Assembly (NCBI RefSeq): GCF_048128805.1
Contig: NC_136005.1
Span: 15,557,760-15,621,759, forward strand
Length of the DNA: 64,000 nucleotides
Reading direction: 5' to 3'
Source: Centroberyx gerrardi
Lineage: Eukaryota > Chordata > Actinopteri > Beryciformes > Berycidae
Shown one piece after another: positions 10,536 to 22,633 of this stretch (within the stretch, counting starts at the first letter, position 1; each line of letters starts with the position of its first letter). The notes under the pieces were generated by a model. That model saw only the letters and a list, made by a program, of their open reading frames with translations, had not been told where the DNA came from and did no database searches. The translations under genes and the position numbers were made by a program.

Positions 10536-13500
10536 ATGGTTCACAGGGTGGCAGTGATCGGTGCAGGGCCTTCTGGTCTGACCAGCATCAAGGCCTGTTT
10601 GGATGAAGGTCTGGAACCCACCTGCTTTGAGAGCAGCCATGACATTGGGGGTCTATGGAGATTTAAGGTGAGGGACACAGCTGTTAACTGAATACTGCCT
10701 TTTATCCGAGAAAGCGGGTCTGAAAATTATCTATAGGCTTGTATGTTCAAGCCTAGATGGGAATTGGGAATGAGCGTATTCTGTTTTTCACTGAATTTGT
10801 ATACCATGCAAAAGTGCATTATATCAGTTTAATTCTTTGTGAACGTGGGTGTAAAACGAAAACTTTAAATTTCTGTTAGTATCTATATCATATTCCATTA
10901 ACTTTGTGCATCTTATCCAGTGTCAAGTCTTCTATATTCCAGAACAAGCAGTACTAAGGCTGATGAATATGTAGTGTTTGTGAGGCTCATCAACCTCCAT
11001 GGTACTTGTGTGCAGCGGACCTAAAGTCCAGCACATTAGGTGGGCAATGTCTCCCATTATCTTGGTGATGTCCCATAAAGTAATGGCGCTGGGCACTCTT
11101 CCTAAACCTGCTGTTCGACCTGAGCCCAATAACCCACCCATTACCAATTCCACCCCCTGACACTGTGCACACCCAGGCAATACACATTCATTCAGTTTCA
11201 TTCACATTAGCAAGTCCCCCTGTTCACATAGTACATACATGCAGTACATGCAACAGTGCAGTACTGCTACACTGTCTACCTCTGAGCATTGAGTGTAGCA
11301 CTGTTTGCTGCCAATTACATCTTTTATTGTTTGACTACTTTCAATCCTGATAACAAATGTTGACTCATTGTACTTTTGCCTTTTAATGCAAGATGCTCTT
11401 CATACAAACATTAGTTAAATGCCTCTAATGTAATGAAGAAGGTTAATTACTTTTGACCTGTTAGTTAAAAGACTATAGTGATTCCCTCCAGATTCACAAG
11501 GAGAGGGAAAGTGTTCTAAACCTGTTCTCCTATATCTGCTTAAAGCTTAAACCACATCCTGGGCTCTGCTCCAACAGGTGAACAACGCTATTTAGGTGCA
11601 ACTGGGGCTATTTAAGGTGTGTGCTGTATATGAAGTCAAATTGCTTATGCTCAAATGCGCCCTGTGTGTGATGAACAATTTTGAGTGACAGACTCAATTG
11701 ATCTGTGTCACAATTTTAAGAGTGTAATTACAATGTTTAAGTGTGGATGAATATTCCCACGATTCAAAGGCTATGAATCTGATAGGTCATGGAAATATGA
11801 TCTTTTAACAAAATTAGATGAATAGGCAAGTTACTTATGCTAAATTACAAGCACTAAAAGGGTAGTAGAGGCGTGCACATCCAACTGGCCTTGTGTGGTC
11901 GTTGATGACAGCTCCAGGCTTGCGAACTTGCCGCTCATCCATTCACCCACTGCCTCCTGCTACATTGAGCTAACACTGCTGACAGTAACTTTAAGAAGTG
12001 ACATCACTATGATTTATTTGGAAAACTGTAATTTTAGGCAAAGCAGAAAAGAGCACTGTGGGTCTGTCACTTTATCTGTGTCTCTTTGTCTCTGTCTTTC
12101 CGTAGGAGGAGCCTGAGCCTGGAAGGGCCAACATCTATCACTCTGTGGTCATCAACAGTTCCAAAGAGATGATGTCATTCAGCGACTTCCCCCCTCCAGC
12201 TGAGCTCCCCAACAACATGCACCACTCCGAGGTTCTGCTCTACCTGCGCCTCTACGCTCAGGCCTTCAAACTGCTGCAGCACATACACTTCCAGGTTAGC
12301 GGCCATTAGATTTGTTGTTTCAGGCAATAATCAGTACTTGGTTTATATGTAGCATAAATGAGTAGGCCACCCCATGTTTATAACACAAGGAGATCTGTAG
12401 TCTCTGCTTAATGGAGATTCAGTAATTTATTCAACATGTTCCTAAATTGGGTTTTGTCAGTAATAGTAAGAATTATGATCAAAGCATCAAGGATATGGTG
12501 CAGAAAACAACCATTTTCTAAAATGCATTTCAATACTGACCAAGAACAGTGACCTCTGCTGCCCAAAGGCAATACTTCATCAAAATATACATTAGAACAG
12601 AGATTAAAACTGAAATGGTAATTTTATCATGAGGGAGTCCCATAACGATAATGCAAATTTCTACACATTACATGTATACAAATATCGGTAAAATGTGAAA
12701 GTTCTTAGGCTGAACAAATATGCCCACATTTGATTTTCCACCACTAGAGATAGATAGATATACTACAAAACATATTTTTAATGGGTTCTGTGTCTGTCTG
12801 TTTATGTGTGTTTGTTTTAGACAACCGTGGTCAGTGTGAGGCAGAGCCCAGACTTCTCCTTGACGGGCCAGTGGGAGGTGGAGACAGAGGGGAGAGAGAG
12901 CCAGAGGGAGACTTGTGTTTTTGATGCAGTGATGGTTTGTACCGGACACTTCACCCAGCCTCATCTGCCGCTCAAAGACTTCCCAGGTACCAGGAATATA
13001 GATTTTATTTAATGTGTGGGAGGGACACGCTGTGGCTGCTGCTACACAACTCTAACTGAAGATCTGGACACCAAAAATAGTAATGATTCTGTCTCATGCC
13101 TGACAATAAATTATCCACAGAAATCATCAATATATGCAGTTATATGAGTGTTTTTTTGTTTTGTTTTTGATTCCATTTCAGGTATTGAGAGCTTTGAAGG
13201 CAGGTATTTCCACAGCTGGGAATATCGCAACGCTGAGGGTCTGCAGGGGAAAAGAGTGGTGGTGATTGGGATTGGGAATTCTGGAGGTGATATTGCTGTG
13301 GATATCAGTAGAGTTGCAGAGAAGGTACAGAAATTAATTACTTTTCTGAGCTGTTGTCTTTATTTCAAATCAAAGGACTGCTGCCTTGAATTTCTGCCTT
13401 TAAACAGATTCTGATGCTGAGGGTAAAAAATACTGACAAGCACATGGGTCTTCACCCTTTCTGTGCTGATCTGATCTGCAGGTGTACCTCAGTACCAGGA

Positions 13501-16500
13501 GTGGGGCGTGGGTCGCCAGCCGTGTAGGACAGGGTGGGCTCCCATGTGACCTGGTGGGGACTTCCCGATTGGATATGATGCTACAGAGGCTCCGCCCCTC
13601 ATGGAGTGCCAGGATGGTGGAGAAGAACGTGAACCAAGCATTTGACCACAGACTGTATGGCCTGAAACCAAAACATGGGTAACAAAATCGTATGAAGGAA
13701 GATGTTTTTCCCCCAGACATATCAGTCATGCATCTTTTACTTTGTGCCAATCTTGTGGCTCACTTCCATACTGTCCTCTTTGCAGTTTTTTTGCACAGAT
13801 CCCAGTAGTGAATGACGAGCTGCCAAGTCGGATTATCTCAGGTCGTGTTCAGGTGAAGCCAAACGTGAAGGAGTTTTGTGGTTCCAGTGTGGTCTTTGTT
13901 GATGGGAGCATCATAGACAAGGTGTGTATTAGTACTGTAACCATTCTTAGACATTGGGTCAACAGCTAAATCTGATGAGGAAAATATTATTGCACTGAAG
14001 GTACTGTGATATGACAGCATACATTTATTAGACTAATTGTCCAATGTTTGTGTTCCTGTTATCTTTGAGTTTTATGCTTGTGTGATCCAGGTGGATGTAG
14101 TGGTGTTTGCCACAGGGTACAACTACAGCTTCCCCTTCCTGCCGTCAGCTCTGCAGGCGAAGTGTGGTTACAGGCTGCGTCTCTACCAGCATGTGTTCCC
14201 TCCAGGTCTGTCCCAGCCCACCCTGGCAGTGGTGGGCTTCATCCACGGCCTTGGCGCTATCAACCCTCTGGCTGAGATGCAGGCCCGCTGGGCCACCAGA
14301 GTATTTAAGGGTAAACTACACCACAGAAACTTTCAGTTTTATAGATAAGTATGATGTAGGTTCTTTGAGAACATACTTTGCCTTGATGGTCAAGAGAGAA
14401 AGACCCTAGGCATTTATCAATACACAGGATCTGATGTAGCTATCATTTGTTCTGTTTGGGTGAGTGCCTACATAGAAACTTAGCTTGGATATTAGAGAAA
14501 GAAGGCAGGTGAGCGTGGGAATATCATATTTCATTAAATTAGGCCGATGACACATTGAGAAGAGTACATGACCTGTGAAGGCGTCCCAGAACCACCCTCC
14601 TACACACCTGCTCTCAACACTAATCAGAATAACTTTTTTAGACCTTTTTAATGCCAGTTAAAATAACATTTAAGACCAATTTCATCCCCACATAAGTCTT
14701 AAAGGATAAGGCCGGTGTTTTTTAATGCATTGCTTACCGTCAACAAATCCTATGAAAATAACAAAATCAACAATGCGTTTGCTCTACTCCCATTACTTTC
14801 TGACTTCCCACGTACTGTTTTTAGCCGTCAACCCGGAAGTCATTGGCTCCAATGGTAAGCTAAAAACCTTTAAATACAGCTCACAAAGACATAGTCTCAA
14901 TTTTAAAAATCGCTAACTGTTACCACCAAAAGTCATGCTGTTGTAGTTATTACCAAATCAAATTCAAATGGGAACAAATTCTTCATCACGCCGGGGACTA
15001 TTTTCGGTGCTACGGAACTACTTTCCTGAGATCGCAAAGTGTTTACAGCCGGCTTATTAAGTTGTTTGAGGAAAAAGTCGGCTGGCCCGGTGCATCGTGA
15101 TGATGAAATATGCTGCCCAGAGCAACTGAGCATCATTTTTTTAATACAATGGAGTTCTATGGCTGCTCGGACATGGCTTCATTGGGCACCGGCTACATGG
15201 ACGAGATTTGTTGGCAAAACAAAATCATTGCTGATTTTGTTATTTTCATAACGGAATATGTAGGACTGAGTCAATGTCTAGGTCTAGAAATACAACATAA
15301 AGATCTCTCTTCTGTTGTCTGGCTGATTGAATTTGCTCCCAGATCATGCTCATGTATTCTAAACACCCTAAGGTGCCTGGTATAACAACCTCTGTAGGTA
15401 TGCCTCTGTCTATTTTAATTCACTTGAATTTCCCCCAGGTTTAACGACACTTCCCTCAGAGGAGGCCATGTTACAGGACATTGAGAAAGCCACAGCAACC
15501 ATGCATCAGAGGTAGGCAATGCTTATCATGTTGAATTGTAAGTTGTTCAATTCACATGATCTGTATTAACCTTCGAGATGACTGGAAATAATCCTCTGCA
15601 CTGCACCAAAGTGCAGTTTGCATTATACGCTCCAGCAAATAATGGCCATTACAAAGAGGACCAACACGACCCTGAGCTTTCATTTAATGTCAAGAACTGA
15701 TTTAATGTGTAATTACTTTTGAGGGTTTTCTTGTTGATGTTGCTGTATGTTTCCTATATACTCGTCTGAAAATCCATTGGCTCACTCTTATATTCAAAAG
15801 AGACTCCTTGGTCTGACGCCCTATCTGACTAATTTGTTACAAAACTCTTCCTGTAACAGCTGGTCTGCTCACCACATCCTGCTGAATGTCCCCAGAGTTA
15901 AAGCTTTCCTTGGCCACTCCTCATTCTAGTTTGCTGCTCCCAGTGAGTGGAATGAGTTGCAAAAGTCTCTCTCTGCCTTCTTTACTGTTGTTGCATTACT
16001 GATTTTATTAGTTTTCTGTTGTCTTCTGCAAATGACTAGCCTTCTTATCTTGCCTCCCTTTTGTTATTATTATTTTCTTCTTACCTTTCCTCTAATTCCC
16101 CATCGAGCGTCAAAATGGGGCCTCTTTCTAGGCCGTCATTGTAAACAAGAATTTGTTCTTAATTGACTTGCCTGTTTAAATAAAGTGTGTGTTTGTGCAT
16201 CTTCCCCTAGGTTTGCCTGCTCTGAACGCAACCCCCTCCAGGTGGACTACATTCCTTACCTGGACTCTCTGGCAAAGCGGGTGGGGGTTCAACCCAACAT
16301 CCTGCGGCTCTTACTGACGGACCCCAGGCTCGGACTGCAGGTGTTTCTGGGTCCCTGCACCCCATACCAGTACCGTCTGACTGGGCCGGGCCAATGGGCC
16401 GGAGCCCGTCAGGCCATCCTCACACAATGGGAGCGGGTGGTTCAGCCTTTCAGGACCAGAGTGGTACCAGAACCAGAGACCAAGCCGTCTTCTAGACTGA

Positions 16501-16595
16501 GCCTGATGCTGGCTGTCTCAGGTGTTGTTCTGCTGTGCTGCTCCCTCTACAATCAACACAGCCTCTGCTCTTTCTTCTCTCTTCCCCCACTCTGA
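10536..16595 (+). CDS. Flavin-containing monooxygenase, gene A (FMO5-like), 546 aa
   Basis: Class B flavin monooxygenases use FAD, NADPH and O2 to oxygenate soft nucleophiles at the ER membrane. Nine coding exons with GT-AG borders join in frame: 10536-10667, 12106-12294, 12821-12986, 13182-13324, 13482-13678, 13786-13921, 14091-14310, 15439-15511 and 16211-16595. They give 546 aa, a normal family length. Visible motifs are GAGPSG at residues 9-14 (FAD), [11 protein letters not shown] in exon 4, GIGNSG at about 192-197 (NADPH), FATGY at 327-331 and a hydrophobic tail near the C-terminus. Asn61 and Met66, conserved in the family, are kept. The ATG sits one base after a splice acceptor. Intron 6 lies 12 nt upstream of its position in genes B-F, with total length unchanged. 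It is clearly an FMO; the nearest mammalian type appears to be FMO5 (inferred by eye). Confidence 0.93.
14690..15260. repeat. Probable dispersed repeat in intron 7 of gene A
   Basis: Intron 7 (14311-15438) is much longer than in genes B-F. Its middle starts with AAGGATAAGGCCGGTGTTTT, a phrase I associate with a dispersed teleost repeat, and is richer in CG than the flanks. No transposase-like frame is seen, so the assignment is tentative. Confidence 0.35.
15745..16190 (+). mobile_element. LINE 3' end in intron 8 of gene A
   Basis: The translation contains [15 protein letters not shown] and, after a stop, [14 protein letters not shown], which match the C-terminal end of fish non-LTR retrotransposon proteins. 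A 3' tail with CATTGTAAACAAGAATTTG and TTTAAATAAAG follows. It is a 5'-truncated, decayed LINE copy lying just before the last coding exon. Confidence 0.75.
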
Positions 16596-17219
16596 TGAGA
16601 TGGTGATAGAGGGAGCAGCTGAGCAACACATACAGCAGAGTTTCTAATAGAATAGTTTCAGAATGTTGTAGTTTGAGAGTGTTGTAGATTTTTTCCCAGA
16701 CTATCTTAAATGAAAATACTTTTTTAAAAATGTACTGATGTTTAACCAACTGGCTTGACTATTTATTGAGGAAATAAATATTTTAAAATAAATACATCAA
16801 AGCCTATGTGGAAAATAAAAAAAATAAAAAATGAATGGTGTGCATGGGGAGAGTGCTGCTAAACCAACCTAGCATTTCTAGGAAACTGACTTTTTTCTCT
16901 CCTTTGTCTCAAAAGGAGACAAAGTGCAAGCTACTGGTTTCTACTGACAACTGTTCATTTGACAAACATCTGCATAACTGATCCGCTTTGGGGTGGTTTT
17001 TTTTTTTTAAATATAATAGGATGCATCAAATAGATTTTGGACAACAAATTTAAAGTATAAGGTAACACTTCTCAGAATCCTATCTTTATTGGAGTCACAC
17101 CCATTTGATTCATTAGGCCTTGAATTGCAGAATTTGCTGCAAAAAACTCAGAACAGAGGTTACACAGTCTTTTCAAATAAGGCCATGATGTTGCAGTTTA
17201 CCATAGTTAAGACTATTTG

Positions 17220-17280
17220 ATTAGCATAATCTTCCTCATTCCAGCCACTGTGATGTATCACATCCAGCTATTCGCAGCAG
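17220..17280 (+). promoter_or_regulatory. Candidate noncoding first exon of pseudogene P
   Basis: The exon would end at ATTCGCAGCAG with donor GTAAGACAG. The same arrangement, TTCGCAACAG then GTAAGACAG, stands before gene B at 22102, and the upstream phrase GGCCATGATGTTGCAGT at about 17182 is also shared (with one change) at about 21998. This paralogous conservation points to an old FMO promoter and first exon. The exact 5' end is not known. Confidence 0.55.
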
Positions 17281-18154
17281 GTAAGACAGTGGTTTGTTTG
17301 CTTACAGCTGCAGTCTTGAGACAAATCTTCAAATGCACAAACTTAATTATGTTTGAGCATTTGTTTCGTGGGAAGATGGACCTACAGGAAAACAATAAAT
17401 ATACATTGTAAACGTAAAGCGACTCCATGTTAAATGAAAGAATAATTATTCTGAGATAATTGGTTAGTGGTGATAAGTGGCTACGTTCATGAATACTGGG
17501 TTATTGATGAAAGATGGCCATTGGTTTAAAATACAGTTAGTCCTGATAATATTGTTGTTGTGCCTACACGTGTTACTACATCTTGTGTTATGGCCAGCAC
17601 ACATCTTGTTGCGCCGTGTGATGTAATAAGGAACATCATCCAAAAAAAAATGATTTTTCTATTTTCATATAGAACTGAATAACTTTATGTCTTCTAGTTT
17701 GCATGTTAACATTGGATACAATGAAACCTATGATCAAAATAGCCATCCTTGTGCATTCCCTCATTGTGCTAATGTCTAGTTTTCCTCCAAAGTTAGCTTT
17801 ACTTTTCAGGAAAGGACTTTACTGCAATTGAGACGCTCAAATTCACTTTTACAGCTAGAATGCAATAGAAAATTGCTCACAGAATATTTTTTGACACTGT
17901 AGCAATGATCTGGATAGCTAAGTAGGTGCCTTACAAGTGTGCCTTGCAGGAAATGAAAATAGCTTTCAAGGCCTTAACATTTGTCCCCAATGATTTCATT
18001 TCCTGCATTAGGGCTGTTTTAATTAATTTGTTCCCTTGGCATTTTATGGGTCTTACTGTTGTTCTGCCATTGTCTACAACACTGTTTCTGTTGAGATTTT
18101 GTTTTCCAGTACAGATATTTCTTAGCTTCTCATCTTGAGAACATACATACACAC

Positions 18155-18159
<5 letters not shown>

Positions 18160-18195
<36 letters not shown>
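18160..18195. repeat. (TA)n microsatellite
   Basis: About 17 TA dinucleotides follow a short CA/TG run. Confidence 0.95.
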
Positions 18196-18201
<6 letters not shown>

Positions 18202-18888
18202 ATTTTGTCTGTTTTTGTAAGACCAGTGGGGTTTTTATCTCACCTGCAGTAATTGCATCTCTTTTGTCTGTGTTTTTTATCACTTTGCTATAATGTTTTA
18301 CCACTGTGCAACTAAACTAAACTAAAGAGAGCATAAACAGTGTGCAAGAGAGTACAATCAGACTTTCAGGCACAAGGTATGGGTTTCTTTCTCTTTTTAT
18401 GTAGAATTTTGCCCATTTATTGAAGGTTTTTTATTTTTTACAAATATCACTGATCAAAGAAACACAAGCAATCTGACTAAGAAGGCATGAAAGTGATTGA
18501 TATGGAAATAATTGGATGCTGTTTTTCACTAAATACAGTGTGTGAGGGTGGGAAACACATGCACCTGAGGTGGTGTTTAAATGTATTTGTGTGTAAGTTT
18601 CACCTGCATTCATGTACATGCACTAACCTTTTTGTGAGCGGCATAAACCTTTACCCTATAGACTCACCATGAAGCCCAAATTACTTCAATGCTCATTTTT
18701 TTTTAATTTTAATAAAGTTTTTTTGTGAATGCTGTACTTTCTTTCTCCCTGGATCTGGATCTTGCCATTTGTTTCACTCAAGTCTGGCAATACCTGCGTG
18801 TTTACAGCCATTGCCATATCTCAGTTGTAATACTTAAATATTGTATTTTCAATTAATTGAAAGTAAGAATAACCATCTCTCCTCCAGC

Positions 18889-20191
18889 ATGGTTCATACG
18901 GTGGCAGTGATCGGTGCAGGGCCTTGGTCTGACCAGCATCAAGGCCTGTTTGGATGAAGGTCTGGAGTCCATCTGCTTTGAGAGCAGCCATGACATTGGG
19001 GGTATGGAGACTGTGATGATGCTGTCACCCAGCCTGCTCAGCTGCATCCTGTGCCCTCCATTTCTGCCGTCTTCTCACTTCTATACCAGCCAGAGAGACT
19101 TAAGGCCATAGGCGGAGTTTGAGTTGTATTCTGGGGGGGGGGGGGCACCAAAAGAAAAACTATTATATCCCTGTCAATTCCCTATGCTGCACCACGCCAC
19201 ACACAATGCCAAAATACATCACTTATAGCCAATAGACCATACACCACAACAAATTACAAAGTAGACAACAACCGACGAACACATCCAAAACCAGGCTTGT
19301 ATAATTCAATACTGTACGACGCAAAGTAATAAAGTAGTGGGAAAATAGATGACTTGCCAGTAGACCAGAGGACATGAAAAGAAAAAGTTCTAACCACACT
19401 GTGCTGGACCATACCTCCAGATTCATTCCAACTGAACACACACACACACACACACTTCAAATAAACAGCCGTCTTACTTAACGCAGTAGTAATGTCTCTG
19501 TTTCCGCCCTGCGTAGATGTCAACAATCTTTTCTGGTGACAGTCCTCTGGTCAAATCCGCCTCGATATGAAGGATAGCCGGTGATATATGGATATCCATT
19601 TTATGAAAATTCCACAGCGTAGCTAGTAGGCTACTTCGATTTCAACAAATCTAACAACAAATCTAACAAAAAAAATACGTGCCCATGTATGCAACATAAA
19701 AAACCCACAAAACACTACAAGTCACGGTAGGCAAAACTGGAATCGATTAATCTTTTCAAAAGTAGAAGTTGGAAGACTCTCAATACTGGAGGAGGGAAAA
19801 TACTGCACACGGTATTCTATCTGTTAACACGGAAACGCGTAGGGATTGGGAATTCATCTCGCACACTTGTACAACTGTCTATGTTTAGCTAGTGACATGG
19901 AGATTTACACTGGTGGTGCATACAATAACACATTGATATGGTTTACTTTGTGCAGAGGTGCAAATTAAGCTTTATTCAAGGGTTGTTGTGGTGATATATT
20001 TCAGCCACTGGGGGGGGGGGGGGGGGGGGGGCCTTAGACAAAGAGTATGAGTCTATCTCACACTTTATCTCTTGCACACTGTCCCTCTCTAGGAGGAGCC
20101 AGTCATAGAGCAGCACCACCCAGAGGTGCTGCTCTACCTGCGTCTCTGCCACACTCAGGCCTTCAAACTGTTGCAGCACTTTAACTTCTAG
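18889..20191 (+). pseudogene. FMO pseudogene P, related to gene A
   Basis: Exon 1 (18889 to about 19010) matches exon 1 of gene A closely, including the CTCTCCT and CAGCATGGTTCA context before and at the start. Two bases are missing inside the codons for GAGPSGL, which shifts the frame and destroys the FAD motif, and the end of the exon with its splice donor is lost. Exon 2 (20093-20191) keeps its acceptor and donor but is 99 nt instead of 189, an in-frame loss of 90 nt, and its last codon is TAG where gene A has CAG. Exons 3-9 are absent before gene B. It is a dead, truncated duplicate of the A lineage. Confidence 0.9.
19011..20092. other. Intron-like interval of pseudogene P
   Basis: It contains a run of 13 G at 19133-19145, a (CA)n run at about 19436-19455 and a run of 22 G at 20010-20031. 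I see no gene. Long homopolymer runs are prone to assembly error. Confidence 0.7.
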
Positions 20192-20625
20192 GTGAGAAGT
20201 CAATAACAGTCTAATCCTGTCTGTGTCACATGAGGCAATATTCTGCGTCTATAACTGGTTCTTATCATTGTCAAATAAAGGTAAAGAAATAAAAGTTGAT
20301 AGTTTGACTGAACCAATCTCCAAATATATTGATTGCATTTTATGGCCCATAGTGGTTGGATTGCCATCATGTTTGAAGTATTGGGGGTATTTCTTTGATC
20401 ATTTATTTAAGGTAAAGATTAACCAAAATGATTCTGATCTCACTGATTACCTTAGATGTGATGTCTCAGTACACCAGTGTTCCCCTTGAGCCTTGTTCTT
20501 CTTCGTTTTTTAAACAATATTTTTATTGGATTTCTTTTTATCAAATTTTACATCACATTAACAACCAATGTACAACAAGGTCACCTTTACTGTGACACTC
20601 CCCCCCCCCGCCCCCCCCCCGCCCC

Positions 20626-20658
<33 letters not shown>

Positions 20659-22019
20659 CTCCCACCTCCATTAATAAAATAGAATAAACTAAAACACAGT
20701 AAAATGCGAAATAAACATACAATAGAATGGATTGAATTAAACACAATAAATAAATGAAACTTGAAGTTAAACACCATGCTTTTTAAGTATGGGTTTTCTT
20801 TTCATACATTAGTTATTCATGCTGCGTAAGTTTATTCCCAAAGTCACCATGTCTTAGAAAGAACATAAAAGGCTTCCAAATATCATTAAATACATTGAGT
20901 TTACCTCTCAATATATGTGGTATTTTTCCATAGCCATATAATGAGTCATATTTTTTTATCCAGGCACCAATGTCAGGCAGTTTAGGGCAGGCAGTCGCTT
21001 TACTTGTAAAACACTCATGTCAATTAGTTTGTATTCTTTCTTTTTTCTTTTATGTAGGTCAAGAGGGTCCGGGCCTAAGATGAGAACTTTTGGATCCATG
21101 GGAATCCTTACAGACTAAATGTCTTCCAACATCGAGATCACCTCCTGCAAAAACTTCTTTATTGTATCACACTCCCATACACAATAATGTAAAAATATCC
21201 CACTGAACTTCACTACATTAGAAGCAGCAGTCTGGGATATTTCTATTATATTCATGCATGTTTGACAGGAGTCGAAGTAAGTATGCATCAATTGAGAGTC
21301 GCTCTTGACCAGAAACTAGAAACCACACCTTCTCCCACCTTTTTGTTGGATTTGGTATGTATTTCCTTTGTGAAAATGGATTTTACCCTAAAAAAAAAAA
21401 AAAAAAAGAAGTGCAGCAATGGGTTTTGTTTTTCCTCCAGACTGGTGTGTTCATGGGTTATCTGGAACATTATTTATCTGTAATCCCTTTTCTCTGCATA
21501 TATTGATGTGGAAATGCTTTACTACTGATGACTTTCTTGTATTTATCTATTCTATTAAATTCTAGAGATTCCTGAGATTAGTTAGAGTGCAGTTTCATTC
21601 TTGGACACTAGTATGCGCCTGCCGTCTGGTTCTCGGTCCACCACATTATATAAGAAGCCTACATGCAAAAAAACATGTTCACACCCCAGAAAAGAGACAC
21701 ACCCACCCCTCTTAAAAGGAACTTCCATATTCCCAGTAGCTCATGTTAAATATAATCTGGGTCCTATAGACCTTTGACTTGGACTCCAAAACTAGATGAG
21801 ATGAGGCCATTCCACATATTTCTATAGCAACTCTAGGTGGCTTTCCCTTTGTTGTTCATAAACAGAAGCAGATTTTGGAGAAAATATACAGCTTGTATTT
21901 TTTTGTCTCCAATTCAGCATTGCTTATAACCTTCATTTATTGTGGGAACAGCATGCTTACTATCTGATCAGTTAATTTCGCGTCCAGTCAAACAAGGCCA
22001 TGACGTTGCAGTGAACCAA
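20192..22019. other. Interval between pseudogene P and gene B
   Basis: At 20599-20656 there is a long C-rich run followed by (CA)n. The block from about 20500 to 21550, AT-rich with an A run at 21390, looks like one or more old dispersed repeats, but I cannot name a family. No exons of P beyond exon 2 are recognisable. Confidence 0.5.
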
Positions 22020-22102
22020 AGGTTAGTTTACTGTCCCTTCTTCCGCCCACTGCCTTGACTTGTGCAACACGAACAACTTTCTTGTTCGCATCTTCGCAAC
22101 AG
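22020..22102 (+). promoter_or_regulatory. Candidate noncoding first exon of gene B
   Basis: A strong donor, CAACAG then GTAAGACAG, ends a short CG-containing stretch about 490 bp before the coding exon of gene B. The region is alignable with 17220-17280. The second exon would begin at 22595 after TTTTCAG, 39 nt before the ATG. The transcription start is unknown. Confidence 0.55.
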
Positions 22103-22633
22103 GTAAGACAGTTATATTATCATCTGCCGCTGCAACCTGTAGGAATATCTGCAATGCACGAACGTAGATACGATCGATCATAACATTTTGCATAGATGTA
22201 AGATAGAGACTTTTAAGAAATACAGTTGTGCAGGCAGACAGAGCGACACCATGAAAACTCAGTTGGCCATAAACAGTTAAATAGTGTGTTCGTACCGTGA
22301 ACACTTGAACGCGACCGTGAACATTACGCTACAAGGATTAAAGTTTACGGTTGGTCGCGATATAGCGTTGATATCAAAGCGCACCGTATCTGATATCATG
22401 TAGGGCTAAAACTCTACTATATCTAGTTACATATTAACTTGTGTGCTCGATTCTACCAGTTCATGCAAGGTAGCATATCCAAGTCCCCGCTGTAAACAAA
22501 GTACAGTCCATAAAAAGAAAAGCAGATCTTGGTAATGACTAACTTCTGTTGCTCCGTTCATGCACCCCCTTGTTATTAGAGAAGACATTTTCAGACTGAG
22601 CCGGACCGTCCTGTGCAGGGCTAAAGCTAAAGC

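Larger units (their letters stand above)
16596..18888. other. Interval between gene A and pseudogene P
   Basis: A poly(A) signal AATAAA at about 16773 probably ends gene A transcripts. At about 17165-17420 the sequence resembles 21990-22300 upstream of gene B, and I annotate a candidate noncoding exon there. A (TA)n microsatellite lies at 18160-18195. The rest is AT-rich without recognisable genes. Confidence 0.6.

Noticed and set aside
20010-20031. G-quadruplex regulatory element at the run of 22 G
   Set aside because: It lies in the dead intron of pseudogene P and may be a homopolymer assembly error. There is no other regulatory signal.
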